Below are positions 8,285-16,872 of a DNA stretch of 64,000 nucleotides, piece by piece. The DNA is from DATARN01 sp963851105 (GTDB taxonomy: Bacteria > Actinomycetota > Acidimicrobiia > Acidimicrobiales > Palsa-688), in contig CAWKNP010000004.1 of assembly GCA_963851105.1 (NCBI GenBank), positions 186,001 to 250,000 on the forward strand, in the 5' to 3' direction. Made by a program: the position numbers and the translations under genes. Each line of letters begins with the position of its first letter. Position 1 is the first letter of the stretch. The notes beneath the pieces were generated by a model. That model saw only the letters and a program-made list of their open reading frames with translations. It searched no databases and was not told the origin of the DNA.

Positions 8285-8740
8285 TCAGCCGCGGTCGCAC
8301 TCCTCCCGCTCGATGGCGGTCAACTGGTCGAGGCGGGCCTGGTGGCGTCCGCCTTCGAAGTCAGTCGCCAGCCACTCGTCGACGATCACCAGGGCCAGCT
8401 GGGTCGCCAGGATGCGGGCCCCGAGGGCGAGAACGTTGGCGTTGTTGTGCTGGCGGGACAGGCGGGCGGTGAACTCGTCGTGGCAGAGGGCGGCCCGTGC
8501 CCCGTGCACCTTGTTGGCCGCGATCTGCTCACCTTGGCCGCTGCCGCCGATCACGATGCCGGCGTCGGCGTCGCCCTTGACGACGGCGCGGGCCGCGGCG
8601 GCGCAGAAGGCGGGGTAGTCGACCGGCGCGGTCGAATCGGTCCCGCAGTCGATCGGCGAATGGCCGGCGTCGTTCAGGTGGGCGATGACGGCCGTTTTCA
8701 GGTCGAAACCGGCATGGTCGGAAGCAACGGCAATCCTCAT
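8285..8740 (-). CDS. rpiB: Ribose-5-phosphate isomerase B
   Basis: 151-residue RpiB/LacAB family enzyme, which interconverts ribose 5-phosphate and ribulose 5-phosphate in the pentose phosphate pathway. Typical motifs are VASDHAGFDLK at the N-terminus, IGGSGQGEQIAANKV (phosphate and anion hole), ALCHDEFTA and SRQHNNANVLALGAR. Here GSGQGEQ has Gly where several homologues have Cys or Ser, and CHDEFTA supplies the nearby cysteine. Start ATG 8740. menC follows with almost no gap, so the two are probably co-transcribed. Confidence 0.9.
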   Translation of the reverse strand: MRIAVASDHAGFDLKTAVIAHLNDAGHSPIDCGTDSTAPVDYPAFCAAAARAVVKGDADAGIVIGGSGQGEQIAANKVHGARAALCHDEFTARLSRQHNNANVLALGARILATQLALVIVDEWLATDFEGGRHQARLDQLTAIEREECDRG

Positions 8741-8752
8741 GGGCAGCGGCTC

Positions 8753-9403
8753 CTAGCGCTTGACGGCGAGTGTCACGCCGTCGCGGATGGGCAACATGGC
8801 GACGACGACGCGCCGGTCGGCCACCGCCATGTCGTTGAAGCGGCGTATGGCGACGGCGTTGTCGTCCATGGCCGAGGGGTCGAGCACCCGGCCGCCCTGG
8901 AAGACATTGTCGACCACGATGGCGCCCCCGGCCCGCATGCGGGGAACGATCTCGTCCCAGTAGGTCTGGTAGCCCTGCTTGTCGGCGTCGATGAACGCCA
9001 GGTCGAAGATGGGCTCGGCAGGCAGATCGCGCAGTGTGGCGGCGGCGGGGCCGAGGCGCAGCTCGATGGTGTCGGCCAGGCCCGCCTCGGCCCAGTAGCG
9101 CCGGGCGATGCTCGTCCACTCGGCGCTCACGTCGCAACACAGCAGGTGGCCGTCGGAGGACAGGCCGCGGGCGATGCAGATGGCCGAATACCCCGTGAAA
9201 GTGCCCACCTCCACCGCGCTGCGGGCGCCGACCAGGCGGGTGATCACCGTCAGGAAAGCGCCCTCGTCGGTCGAGATCTGCATCCCGGCGATGTCGCCCA
9301 GCGCCGCCGTCTCGGCGATCAGCCGCTCGACGAGGTCGTCGGGCGGGTTGCTGTGGGCGACGAGATAGGCGGAGGCCACGGCGGTGAAATCAGGATCAGC
9401 CAT
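8753..9403 (-). CDS. Class I SAM-dependent O-methyltransferase
   Basis: 216 residues, caffeoyl-CoA/catechol O-methyltransferase family. SAM-binding motif I is VGTFTGYSAICIARG; the metal-binding region is LAFIDADKQGYQTYWDE; later VDNVFQGGRVLDP is the conserved VDNVLW-type segment. These small bacterial enzymes methylate hydroxyl groups of aromatic compounds in a metal-dependent way. The substrate here is unknown. It lies 12 bases from rpiB on the same strand and diverges from the cyclopropane synthase gene, so a shared short promoter region is likely. Confidence 0.85.
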   Translation of the reverse strand: MADPDFTAVASAYLVAHSNPPDDLVERLIAETAALGDIAGMQISTDEGAFLTVITRLVGARSAVEVGTFTGYSAICIARGLSSDGHLLCCDVSAEWTSIARRYWAEAGLADTIELRLGPAAATLRDLPAEPIFDLAFIDADKQGYQTYWDEIVPRMRAGGAIVVDNVFQGGRVLDPSAMDDNAVAIRRFNDMAVADRRVVVAMLPIRDGVTLAVKR

Positions 9404-9440
9404 GCGCCCGTTTCTAGCGTGTCAGGCTGGTGGGGTGCCT

Positions 9441-10706
9441 ATGCCGACCGCCGCCCAAGCCCTTGCGCCGCTCGTCCACGCCATGCTGGGCGATTCGTTG
9501 CCAATCGAGGTCCGATTCTGGGACGGCAGCCGCGTCGGTGCGACCGACGGCCCGGCGACGATCGTGCTGCGCTCCCCGCGGGCGCTTCGCCGTATCCTGT
9601 GGTCGCCGAACGAGGTGGGTTTCGCCCGCGCCTTCGTGACCGGCGAGGCCGACATCGAAGGCGATCTCATGGCGGCCATCCGGGCGGTGTTCGTGGCCGC
9701 CCCCGACGACCTGTTGATCGGGACCCGGACCGTCGTGCAGACCCTGGGCGGCGCCGCTCGCCTCGGTGTGCTCGGGCCGCCGCTGCCGCCGCCGGCCGAG
9801 GAGGCGCGGCTGCGCGGCGGCATCCACTCCCGCCAGCGCGACGCCGCCGCCATCGCCCATCACTACGACGTCGGCAACGACTTCTACCGCCTCGTGCTGG
9901 GCGAGTCCATGACCTACAGCTGCGCCCGGTTCACCTCGCCCGACGCCTCGTTGGAGGATGCCCAGGCAGCCAAGTACGACCTGATCTGCCGCAAACTCGG
10001 GCTGCGCGAAGGCATGCGGCTGCTCGACGTCGGTTGCGGCTGGGGCGGCATGGCGATGCACGCCGCGTCGCGCTATCAGGTGGCTGCGGTCGGTATCACG
10101 CTGTCGGAACAGCAATTCGACCTGGCCCGCAAGCGGGTGGCCGAGGCCGGGCTGTCCGACTGGGTCGAGATCCGCCTGCAGGACTACCGAGACGTGGGCG
10201 GCAATGGCGAGCGTTTCGACGCCATCAGCTCCATCGGCATGTTCGAGCACGTCGGCAAGGAGCAGATGGCGGCGTACTTCTCCGTCCTGTCCGGCGTGCT
10301 TGAGCCCGGCGGCCGGTTGCTCAACCACGCCATCTCGACGCCGAACGGGGTGACGTTCGACCGGCGCAGCTTCACGGCGCGCTACGTGTTCCCCGACGGC
10401 GAGTTGGAGGACGTGGCCGATGTCGTGGCGGCCATGGAAGCGGTCGACCTCGAAGTCCGCGACGTCGAGTCGCTGCGGGAGCACTACGCCCTCACGCTGC
10501 GCCAGTGGGTCGTAAACCTGGACCGGCACTGGGACGAGGCGGTGGCGCTGGTGGGCGAGGTCCGGGCCCGGATCTGGCGGCTCTACATGGCGGCCGCGGT
10601 CGTGGGCTTCGAGCTCAACGAGACCGCCATCCACCAGGTCCTCGGGGTGAAGACCAGGGCCGACGGGACGAGCGGCATGCCCCTGACCCGGTCGGCGATG
10701 ATCTGA
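9441..10706 (+). CDS. cfa: Cyclopropane-fatty-acyl-phospholipid synthase family methyltransferase
   Basis: About 421 residues. The N-terminal lipid-binding part (VRFWDGSRVG, FARAFVTGEADIEGDLMAA) is followed by HYDVGNDFYRLVLGESMTYSCARF and the SAM motif LDVGCGWGGMAMHAA, then SSIGMFEHVG. All are hallmarks of CFA and mycolic-acid cyclopropane synthases, which add a methylene or methyl group to the double bond of a membrane acyl chain. I start at ATG 9441; the upstream extension overlaps the O-methyltransferase start. With the nearby acyl-ACP desaturase it suggests desaturation followed by methylation of membrane lipids. Methyl-branching rather than cyclopropanation remains possible. Confidence 0.85.
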   Translation: MPTAAQALAPLVHAMLGDSLPIEVRFWDGSRVGATDGPATIVLRSPRALRRILWSPNEVGFARAFVTGEADIEGDLMAAIRAVFVAAPDDLLIGTRTVVQTLGGAARLGVLGPPLPPPAEEARLRGGIHSRQRDAAAIAHHYDVGNDFYRLVLGESMTYSCARFTSPDASLEDAQAAKYDLICRKLGLREGMRLLDVGCGWGGMAMHAASRYQVAAVGITLSEQQFDLARKRVAEAGLSDWVEIRLQDYRDVGGNGERFDAISSIGMFEHVGKEQMAAYFSVLSGVLEPGGRLLNHAISTPNGVTFDRRSFTARYVFPDGELEDVADVVAAMEAVDLEVRDVESLREHYALTLRQWVVNLDRHWDEAVALVGEVRARIWRLYMAAAVVGFELNETAIHQVLGVKTRADGTSGMPLTRSAMI

Positions 10707-10721
10707 CCTCCCGCGATCGCG

Positions 10722-13700
10722 CTACCCGCCCACCAGATCGGTCAGGGCGCGCACCGCCAGCGCGGCGACGGCATGGCCGTCGGCCTCGGGATCGCGCAGC
10801 ACCGCCGCCAGGCGCTTGAAGCGGGCCGCGGCGGCGGCCACGGGCGGCGTGGCCAGCCATTCGGCCACGGTCCCGTCGCCGCCGGTGGCCGCCAGGACGG
10901 CGCGCCGGCGCAGGTCCGAGATGTCGTCCTGGAGGCGCCGGACCTGCCAGCGCGCCCAGCGGCTCGTGACGGCCAGGCGGTCGAGGGCGCCCCGAAAGGC
11001 TCCCAGTCCCAGGGCGTCGTCGATCGCCTGCATCATGGCCAGGACCTCGGGGGGCGCCATCGCACGCTGGCGGGCCACGACGCCGATATCGGCGGTGCGG
11101 GCCAGGGTCGGAAGGCGGGCGAACGCCACGGCCGCCGTGGGAGCGATGCCCATCTCCATCAGGGAGGCGGGATTTCCCGCCCCGGGGCCCTCGATCACCT
11201 CCAGGGCCGCCACGACTTCGCGGTCGGCCGCGATCGGTGCCGTGACCGCGACCAGGTAGTGCCGGGCCAGGCGATCGACGGCGGCCGCCACCAGGGAGTG
11301 CAGGACCCCTTCGGCATCGGCGGACACCGTGGCCGCGACCGCCTCGACCTCCTCCCATCTCCGGTCGGCGGCGAGGACATGGCGGGCGGCCCAGTACGCC
11401 CGGCCGATGTCGCCGAGGGCCACCCCGAACTCCTCGGCTGTCTCGTGGGCCCAGGTCACGCCCATGCGGTCGACGATCTCACTGGCCACCCTCGTCCCCA
11501 CCAGCTGCGGGTACAACCGGTGAGAAGCGATGAGCTCCCCGAAGCGCGCCGCCACCAGCGCCGGGAAATAGCCGGCCACGGCGTCGTAGGTGGCCGGATC
11601 GGACACGAGCGGCGATTGCTCGAGGGCCTGGGCCAGGTCGAACTTGGCCAGGGCGAGGAGGACCGCCGCCTCCGGGCGGGTCAGGCCCGCCCCGGCGGCC
11701 CGGCGCACCGCCATCTCCTCCCCCGACGGCAGCTGCTCCACCGTGCGGTCCAAACGCCCGGCCCCCTCGAGGCGGGTCATCAGAGCTTCGTAGGCGTCGA
11801 GGTCGGCGGCGCTGCTCGGCACGGCCCGGGTGACGGCCAGCGCCGTCAACCCGACATCGTGCAGCACCGCCTGGGCGACGTCGTCCTGGACCGCGTGGAG
11901 GACCGGGTCGCGCTCGGAGGCGGCGATCGCACCCCGCTCGATGGCCAGGGCCAGGAGGATCTTGAGGTTGACCTCGTAGTCGGAGGTGGCGACGCCGGCG
12001 GCGTTGTCGATGAAGTCGGCGTTGATCTTGCCGCCCCGCCGGGAGTAGACGATGCGGGCCCGCTGGGTGAAACCCAGGTTGCCCCCTTCGACCACGACCC
12101 GGGCCCGGACCTGGTCGGCGTCGACGCGCACGGCGTCGTTGGCGCGGTCGCCGACGTCGGCATGGGTTTCCCCGGCCGCCTTGACGAAGGTCCCGATGCC
12201 CCCGAGCCAGAGCATGTCGGCCGAGGCCGTCAAGATGGCGGAGACCAGCTCGGGCGGGGTCAGCACCTCGGCGCTCACCCCGAGTACCTGGCGGGCCTCG
12301 CTCGAAAGCGCAACCTGCTTCGTCGCTCGTGACCACACCCCGCCACCGGGTGACAACACCGCTCGGTCGTAGTCCTGCCAACTCGATCCCGGGCGTGGCG
12401 AACAGTCGGGCTCGCTCGGCGAAGGATCGGGCGGGGTCGGGATCGGGGTCGACGAAAATGTGGCGGTGGTCGAAGGCCGCGATCAGCCGGATCGTCCGGC
12501 TGCGCAGCATCCCGTTGCCGAACACGTCGCCCGACATGTCGCCCACGCCGATCACCCGGACCTCTTCGGCTTCGGGGTCGATGGCCAGCTGGCGGAAATG
12601 CTGCCGGGCCACCACCCACGCGCCGCGGGCGGTGATGCCCATGGCCTTGTGGTCGTAGCCGCGGCTCCCCCCTGACGCGAAGGCGTCGCCCAGCCAGAAG
12701 CCATGGCGGATGCTGATGTCGTTGGCCAGGTCGGAAAACGTCGCTGTTCCCCGGTCGGCGGCCACGACCAGGTAGGTGTCCTCGCCGTCGGCGGGGTACA
12801 CCCCGGCGGGCGTCTGCACCGCGCCTGCGACCACGTTGTCGGTGATGGCGAGCAACCCGCTCACGAACAGGCGGTAGCACTCGCGAACTTCGGCGGCCAT
12901 GTCGACGTCCTCACTGTCGAGGCGCCCCAGCCGCTTGCAGACGTAGCCCCCCTTGGCCCCGGTCGGAACGATCCCCGCGTTCTTCAGCACCTGGGCCCGC
13001 ACCAGGCCCAGGACCTCGGTGCGGAGATCGTCGTGGCGGTCGCTCCACCGGATGCCGCCGCGGGCGATGCGGCCGCCCCGGAGATGGAGGCCCTCGACAC
13101 GCGGTGAATAGACGAAGGCCTCGACAAAGGGGCGGGGCGGCGGCAGCTCCGGTGTCCGGGCACAGGCGAACTTCATGGTGAGCGTGGGCAGGCGACCACC
13201 GTCGCCACTGCGGGCATAGTGGCTCGTGCGCAAGGTGGCGTCGATGAGACCGAGGTACGCCCGCAGGACCTGGTCCTGCTCCAACCGCTCGACCGCCGCC
13301 AGGCTGTGCCCGACTGCCTCGCGGGCGACCGCGACCCGGATATCCGCCGCCCCACCGGCGGCCGTCGCCCCCGCCTGTCCCGCCGGCCGGTCGAAGCGGG
13401 CCGCGTAGTAGCGCAGCAGCGCCACCGCCACCTCCGGGAACTGGACCAGCGGGTCGTCGAGTTGGCGGTCGGTCCACGGCGAGCCGACCTGTCGGCGGTA
13501 GCGCCGGTACGCCCGCAACACCACCACGTCCGACCAGTCGACGCCGGCGCGCACGACCAGGCGGTTGAGGGAGTCGACCTCGGTGTCGCCCCGCCAGGCC
13601 GCCTGGATGGCCGCCAGCAGCCGGGTCCCGTCGAGTGCGGGATCGAACGGCCACCGGCCCCTGGACCGCAGCCCGAAGTCGTCCAGATGCCACGGGTGGC

Positions 13701-14127
13701 CCCCGTCGCGTGCCGCGATGTGGTGGGGTACGGCCTCGACGACGGTCAGTCCGAAACTCTCGAGCACCGGGAGGATGCTGGACAGCTCCATGGCACGGCG
13801 GCCGTACAACCGCAGCCGGAACATCCCGGCGCCGGGATCAGGGTCGGGATGCACGGTCATACGGACCTCGGCGGGGCCGGCGCCGGCCACACCGGCGCCG
13901 GCGCCGGCGCCGGCGCCGAGGGCATCGAGCTCCACTACGTCGGCGGCCGCGGCCGCCGGCGAGGTGCGCTCCACGTAGCCGCTCGGGATGCGGGCCGCAA
14001 AGGACTCAGCCGCCGTGGCCGCGGCCTCCGAACCCTCGGGGCGCAAGCACGCCTCGAGCGCGGCACGCAGCCCCTCGACCCACCAACCAGGCGCCTCTGT
14101 CACCGAAAGTTCAGCTTCGCGCACCAC
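10722..14127 (-). pseudogene. gdh: NAD-specific glutamate dehydrogenase, large type, frameshifted
   Basis: Two overlapping frames together encode one protein. The first runs from about 14127 to 12390 (RMTVHPDPDPGAGMFRLRLYG, RIARGGIRWSDRHDD with LVRAQVLKNAGIVPTGAKGGYVCKR, then VIGVGDMSGDVFGNGML). The second runs from there to 10722 (WQDYDRAVLSPGGGVWSRATKQ, WLGGIGTFVKAAGETHADVGDR, KINADFIDNAAGVATSDYEVN). Crossing at CCCGGG (12388-12393) needs one base to be skipped. The enzyme deaminates glutamate to 2-oxoglutarate with NAD+. About 1,130 residues is much shorter than the ~1,600 of the 180-kDa class; the N-terminal regulatory part is missing. Starts near 14127, 14124 or 14103 (all GTG) are possible. 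It may be an assembly error rather than a true pseudogene. Confidence 0.85.
13892..13918. repeat. GCCGGC microsatellite inside gdh
   Basis: A run of GGCGCC/GCCGGC units encodes an Ala-Gly stretch (GAGAGAGVAGAG) in a linker of the glutamate dehydrogenase. It is a slippage-prone site. Confidence 0.6.
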
Positions 14128-14182
14128 CAGTACCGGAGACAGGTACGGGAGAATGCAATCCGTAGTCCGGGTCGGCTTCGTA

Positions 14183-14216
14183 GGTTCATGCGAACCACTC
14201 CCGGGAACGTATTCCC
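14183..14216. promoter_or_regulatory. Two short inverted repeats in the gdh-egt divergent region
   Basis: GGTTC-ATGC-GAACC (14183-14196) and GGGAA-CGTA-TTCCC (14203-14216) are perfect 5+5 repeats with 4-base centres, 7 bases apart. They lie between the divergent gdh start and the leader ORF of the egt operon, so either gene could be controlled from here. They are candidate operators only. Confidence 0.4.
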
Positions 14217-14247
14217 CCGACCAATCCCGACACCCAATGGAGGAGTA

Positions 14248-14331
14248 ATGGCGCCCTACTTCCGCCTTCAACTCTGGCTTGCCCCTGTCCGCAACCTGGT
14301 GTGGGTTGCCGCTCAATGCGGACACCGCTGA
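14248..14331 (+). CDS. Leader ORF upstream of egtA (27 codons)
   Basis: An ATG at 14248 with a strong Shine-Dalgarno (GGAGGAG at 14239-14245) opens a 27-codon ORF ending in TGA at 14329-14331, three bases before the egtA ATG. It starts MAPYFRLQLW and ends VAAQCGHR, so Cys and His, the two amino acid precursors of ergothioneine, are both near the stop. egtA has no clear ribosome site of its own, so its translation probably depends on ribosomes that finish this ORF. It is in the same frame as egtA with one stop between. A leader peptide is the favoured reading; a chance ORF is possible. Confidence 0.5.
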   Translation: MAPYFRLQLWLAPVRNLVWVAAQCGHR

Positions 14332-14334
14332 GCG

Positions 14335-15489
14335 ATGCCCGCCCCGACCAGACAGCTGGAGCTGGACCACGCCTGTGCTTTGATCGCCGCCTCCGGTTTC
14401 GGGCCCCCAGGACCCCCTACCGGCAACCGATCGCCGCGCACGATTGGCGTGGAGTTGGAAAGTTTCGTTGTTCCCGCCGTCGCTCCCGAGCGGTTGCCGG
14501 CGGTGGATTTGCCGGCCCGGAGCCGCCTGACGTTCGAGCCAGGTGGCCAGGTCGAGTTGAGCTCCCCGCCCGAGAGGTCCGTCGCCTCGGCGTGTGATTC
14601 CCTGAGCGAGGACCTGGCGGCACTGGAAAAGGCGTTCTCCTCACACGGTGTCGGCCTCCTCCAAAGCGGCATGCGGGCCGATCCACCGCCCCGGCTGGTC
14701 GACGCGCCCCGCTATCGGGCCATGGAGAGCTACTTCGCCCCGTCGTGGGCCGAGGCGGGCAAAGCCATGATGTGCGCCACCGCGTCGGTGCAGGTCAACC
14801 TGGGCCTCGGCGCTGGCGGCCGGGCGGGGCGGCGCTGGCTGGCGGCCAACGTGCTCGGCCCTGTCTTGGCGGCCGCCTTCTCCTCCTCCCCAGGTCCGAA
14901 CGGCGGCGGATGCCGGCGGATGGCCGTCTGGCTCGAGCTCGACCCGAGCCGCACCGCACCCGTCGCCGACGCCGGCCGCCCGAGCGAGGATCCCGGTGCC
15001 GCCTGGGCCCGCTACGCCCTCGCCGCCAACGTGATGCTCATCCGGACCCCCGACGAGCACCACGCCCTGGTTGGTGCGCCGCTCACCGCCGGCCAGTGGA
15101 TCGAGCACGGCCACGAGCTCGGCTGGCCGACCGCCGACGACATCGCCTATCACCTGACGACCCTGTTCCCCCCGGTTCGGCCCCGCGGCTGGCTCGAGTT
15201 GCGGATGATCGACGCCCTGCCCGACCCCTGGTGGCGCGTCCCGGTGGCGGCCGCCGCCGTCCTGCTCGACGACGACGAGGCGGTCGCGGCCTGCGAGGCC
15301 GTCGCCGACCGGTGGTGGGAGGCGGCCACCACCGGATTAGGCGATCCCGCTCTCGCCGCCGCGGCGGCGGTATGCGCCCGCCGGACCCTGGCGGGGCTGG
15401 GCCACGTCGGTGCCGACGTCGCCACCGCCGTCATGGCCGAGCAGTGGGCCGCCACCGTGAAGAAGGGATGTGAACCCCCATGGCTGTAA
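14335..15489 (+). CDS. egtA: Glutamate-cysteine ligase EgtA
   Basis: 384 residues of the GCS2-like actinobacterial family. EgtA makes gamma-glutamylcysteine, which EgtB uses as sulfur donor in ergothioneine synthesis. Family segments are IGVELESFVV (ATP/Mg site), RLTFEPGGQVELSSPP, a ASVQVNLGLG segment, and LELRMIDALPDPWW near the C-terminus. It is a soluble cytosolic enzyme. Start ATG 14335 lies 3 bases after the leader ORF's stop. Its stop overlaps the start of egtB by about 10 bases, so the genes are coupled. Confidence 0.92.
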   Translation: MPAPTRQLELDHACALIAASGFGPPGPPTGNRSPRTIGVELESFVVPAVAPERLPAVDLPARSRLTFEPGGQVELSSPPERSVASACDSLSEDLAALEKAFSSHGVGLLQSGMRADPPPRLVDAPRYRAMESYFAPSWAEAGKAMMCATASVQVNLGLGAGGRAGRRWLAANVLGPVLAAAFSSSPGPNGGGCRRMAVWLELDPSRTAPVADAGRPSEDPGAAWARYALAANVMLIRTPDEHHALVGAPLTAGQWIEHGHELGWPTADDIAYHLTTLFPPVRPRGWLELRMIDALPDPWWRVPVAAAAVLLDDDEAVAACEAVADRWWEAATTGLGDPALAAAAAVCARRTLAGLGHVGADVATAVMAEQWAATVKKGCEPPWL

Positions 15490-16787
15490 ACGGCACCCTC
15501 GACGTCAAGGAGCGGGCGGCCGCCGAGCTCGAGGCGGTGCGCCGCCGCTCGCTCGACCTGCTGGCCCCCCTCGACGAGAGCGACCTGCTGCGCCAGCACT
15601 CACCGCTCATGTCGCCCCTCGTCTGGGACCTGGCCCACGTCGGCAACTACGAGGATCTCTGGCTCGTGCGCGCCGCCGGCCGCCGGCCGAGCGTCGATCC
15701 GAGCCTCGACGACATCTACGACGCGTTCCGCCATGGTCGCGCCGACCGGCCGGCGCTGCCGCTACTCGGCCCCGCCGCCGCCCGCCGGTACATCCACGAG
15801 GTGCGGGGCCGGGCCCTCGACATTGTCCAGGCGCTCGACTTCGACGGCGACGTCCCCTTGCTGGCCGGCGGGTTCGTCGTCGGCCTGGTGGTGCAGCACG
15901 AGCACCAGCACGACGAGACCATGCTCGCCACCCTGCAGCTGATGGACAGCCCCGGTTACCGGCCGGTGGCCCCGCCGCCGCCGCAAGCCGCTGCCGGCCG
16001 GTCCGCCGCCCGCCGGGAGGTGCACGTCGCCGCCGGCCGCTTCGAGATGGGGACCGACGACGAGGCGTGGGCCTACGACAACGAACGGCCACGGCACAGC
16101 GTCGAGGTCCCCGCGTTCTGGATCGATCGCTGGCCGGTGACCAACGCCGAATATCAGGCGTTCATGGCCGATGGCGGCTACCGCCGGCCCGAGCTGTGGG
16201 ACCCCGAGGGCTGGGTCTTCGCATCGCGGGAGAGCCTCGAGGCACCCAAGTTCTGGTCCCCCGGTGGGTCACGCAACCGCTTCGGCTGGACCGAGGCCAT
16301 CGCGCCCGACGAGCCGGTCCAACACGTGTCGTGGTACGAGGCCGATGCCTACGCCCGCTGGGCCGGCAAGCGCCTGCCGACCGAGCAGGAGTGGGAGAAG
16401 GCGGCGCGTTGGGCGCCCGACTCCGCCGGTCCCCGCACCTTCCCGTGGGGCGAGGCCCCGCCCGGGCCGGAGCGGACCAACCTGGGCGGCCGCCACTTCC
16501 GGCCCGCCGCGGCCGGCGCCTACCCCGAAGGGGCTGCCGCCTGCGGGGCCGAGCAGCTCCTGGGCGATGTCTGGGAATGGACCGCTTCGGACTTCGTGGC
16601 CTACCCCGGTTTCTCCAGCTTCCCGTACCCCGAGTACTCCGAGGTGTTCTTCGGTCCCCACTTCAAGGTGTTGCGAGGCGGATCCTGGGCCACCCATCCG
16701 AGTGCCATCCGGACCACCTTCCGCAACTGGGACTACCCCATCCGCCGCCAGATCTTCGCCGGGTTCCGCTGCGCCCGCGACGCCTGA
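15480..16787 (+). CDS. egtB: Hercynine oxygenase EgtB
   Basis: 435 residues. An N-terminal DinB-like helical domain carries the non-haem iron histidines in LAHVGNYEDLW (H53) and VVQHEHQHDETM; the C-terminal formylglycine-generating-enzyme/sulfatase-modifying fold contains FWIDRWPVTNAEYQAF, GKRLPTEQEWEKAA, GDVWEWTAS and VLRGGSWATHP. EgtB uses O2 to join gamma-glutamylcysteine to hercynine as a sulfoxide. Its normal length and complete motifs suggest activity. It sits between egtA and egtC in canonical order; a hairpin follows its stop. Confidence 0.95.
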   Translation: MAVNGTLDVKERAAAELEAVRRRSLDLLAPLDESDLLRQHSPLMSPLVWDLAHVGNYEDLWLVRAAGRRPSVDPSLDDIYDAFRHGRADRPALPLLGPAAARRYIHEVRGRALDIVQALDFDGDVPLLAGGFVVGLVVQHEHQHDETMLATLQLMDSPGYRPVAPPPPQAAAGRSAARREVHVAAGRFEMGTDDEAWAYDNERPRHSVEVPAFWIDRWPVTNAEYQAFMADGGYRRPELWDPEGWVFASRESLEAPKFWSPGGSRNRFGWTEAIAPDEPVQHVSWYEADAYARWAGKRLPTEQEWEKAARWAPDSAGPRTFPWGEAPPGPERTNLGGRHFRPAAAGAYPEGAAACGAEQLLGDVWEWTASDFVAYPGFSSFPYPEYSEVFFGPHFKVLRGGSWATHPSAIRTTFRNWDYPIRRQIFAGFRCARDA

Positions 16788-16813
16788 TGGCGGCCGCCCT
16801 GGCGGAGCCAAAG

Positions 16814-16849
16814 TGCTGCGAAACGACGGTAGTACGTCGTTTTGCAGCA
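16814..16849 (+). promoter_or_regulatory. 15-bp stem-loop between egtB and egtC
   Basis: TGCTGCGAAACGACG (16814-16828), loop GTAGTA, then CGTCGTTTTGCAGCA (16835-16849). In RNA all 15 positions pair, one as G-U. No T-run follows; GCAGGAGAC comes right after. It could be a processing or stabilising stem that sets the level of egtCD relative to egtAB, a weak attenuator, or a DNA operator for an internal promoter. Confidence 0.6.
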
Positions 16850-16872
16850 GGAGACGGTCGCTAGGAACCGCC

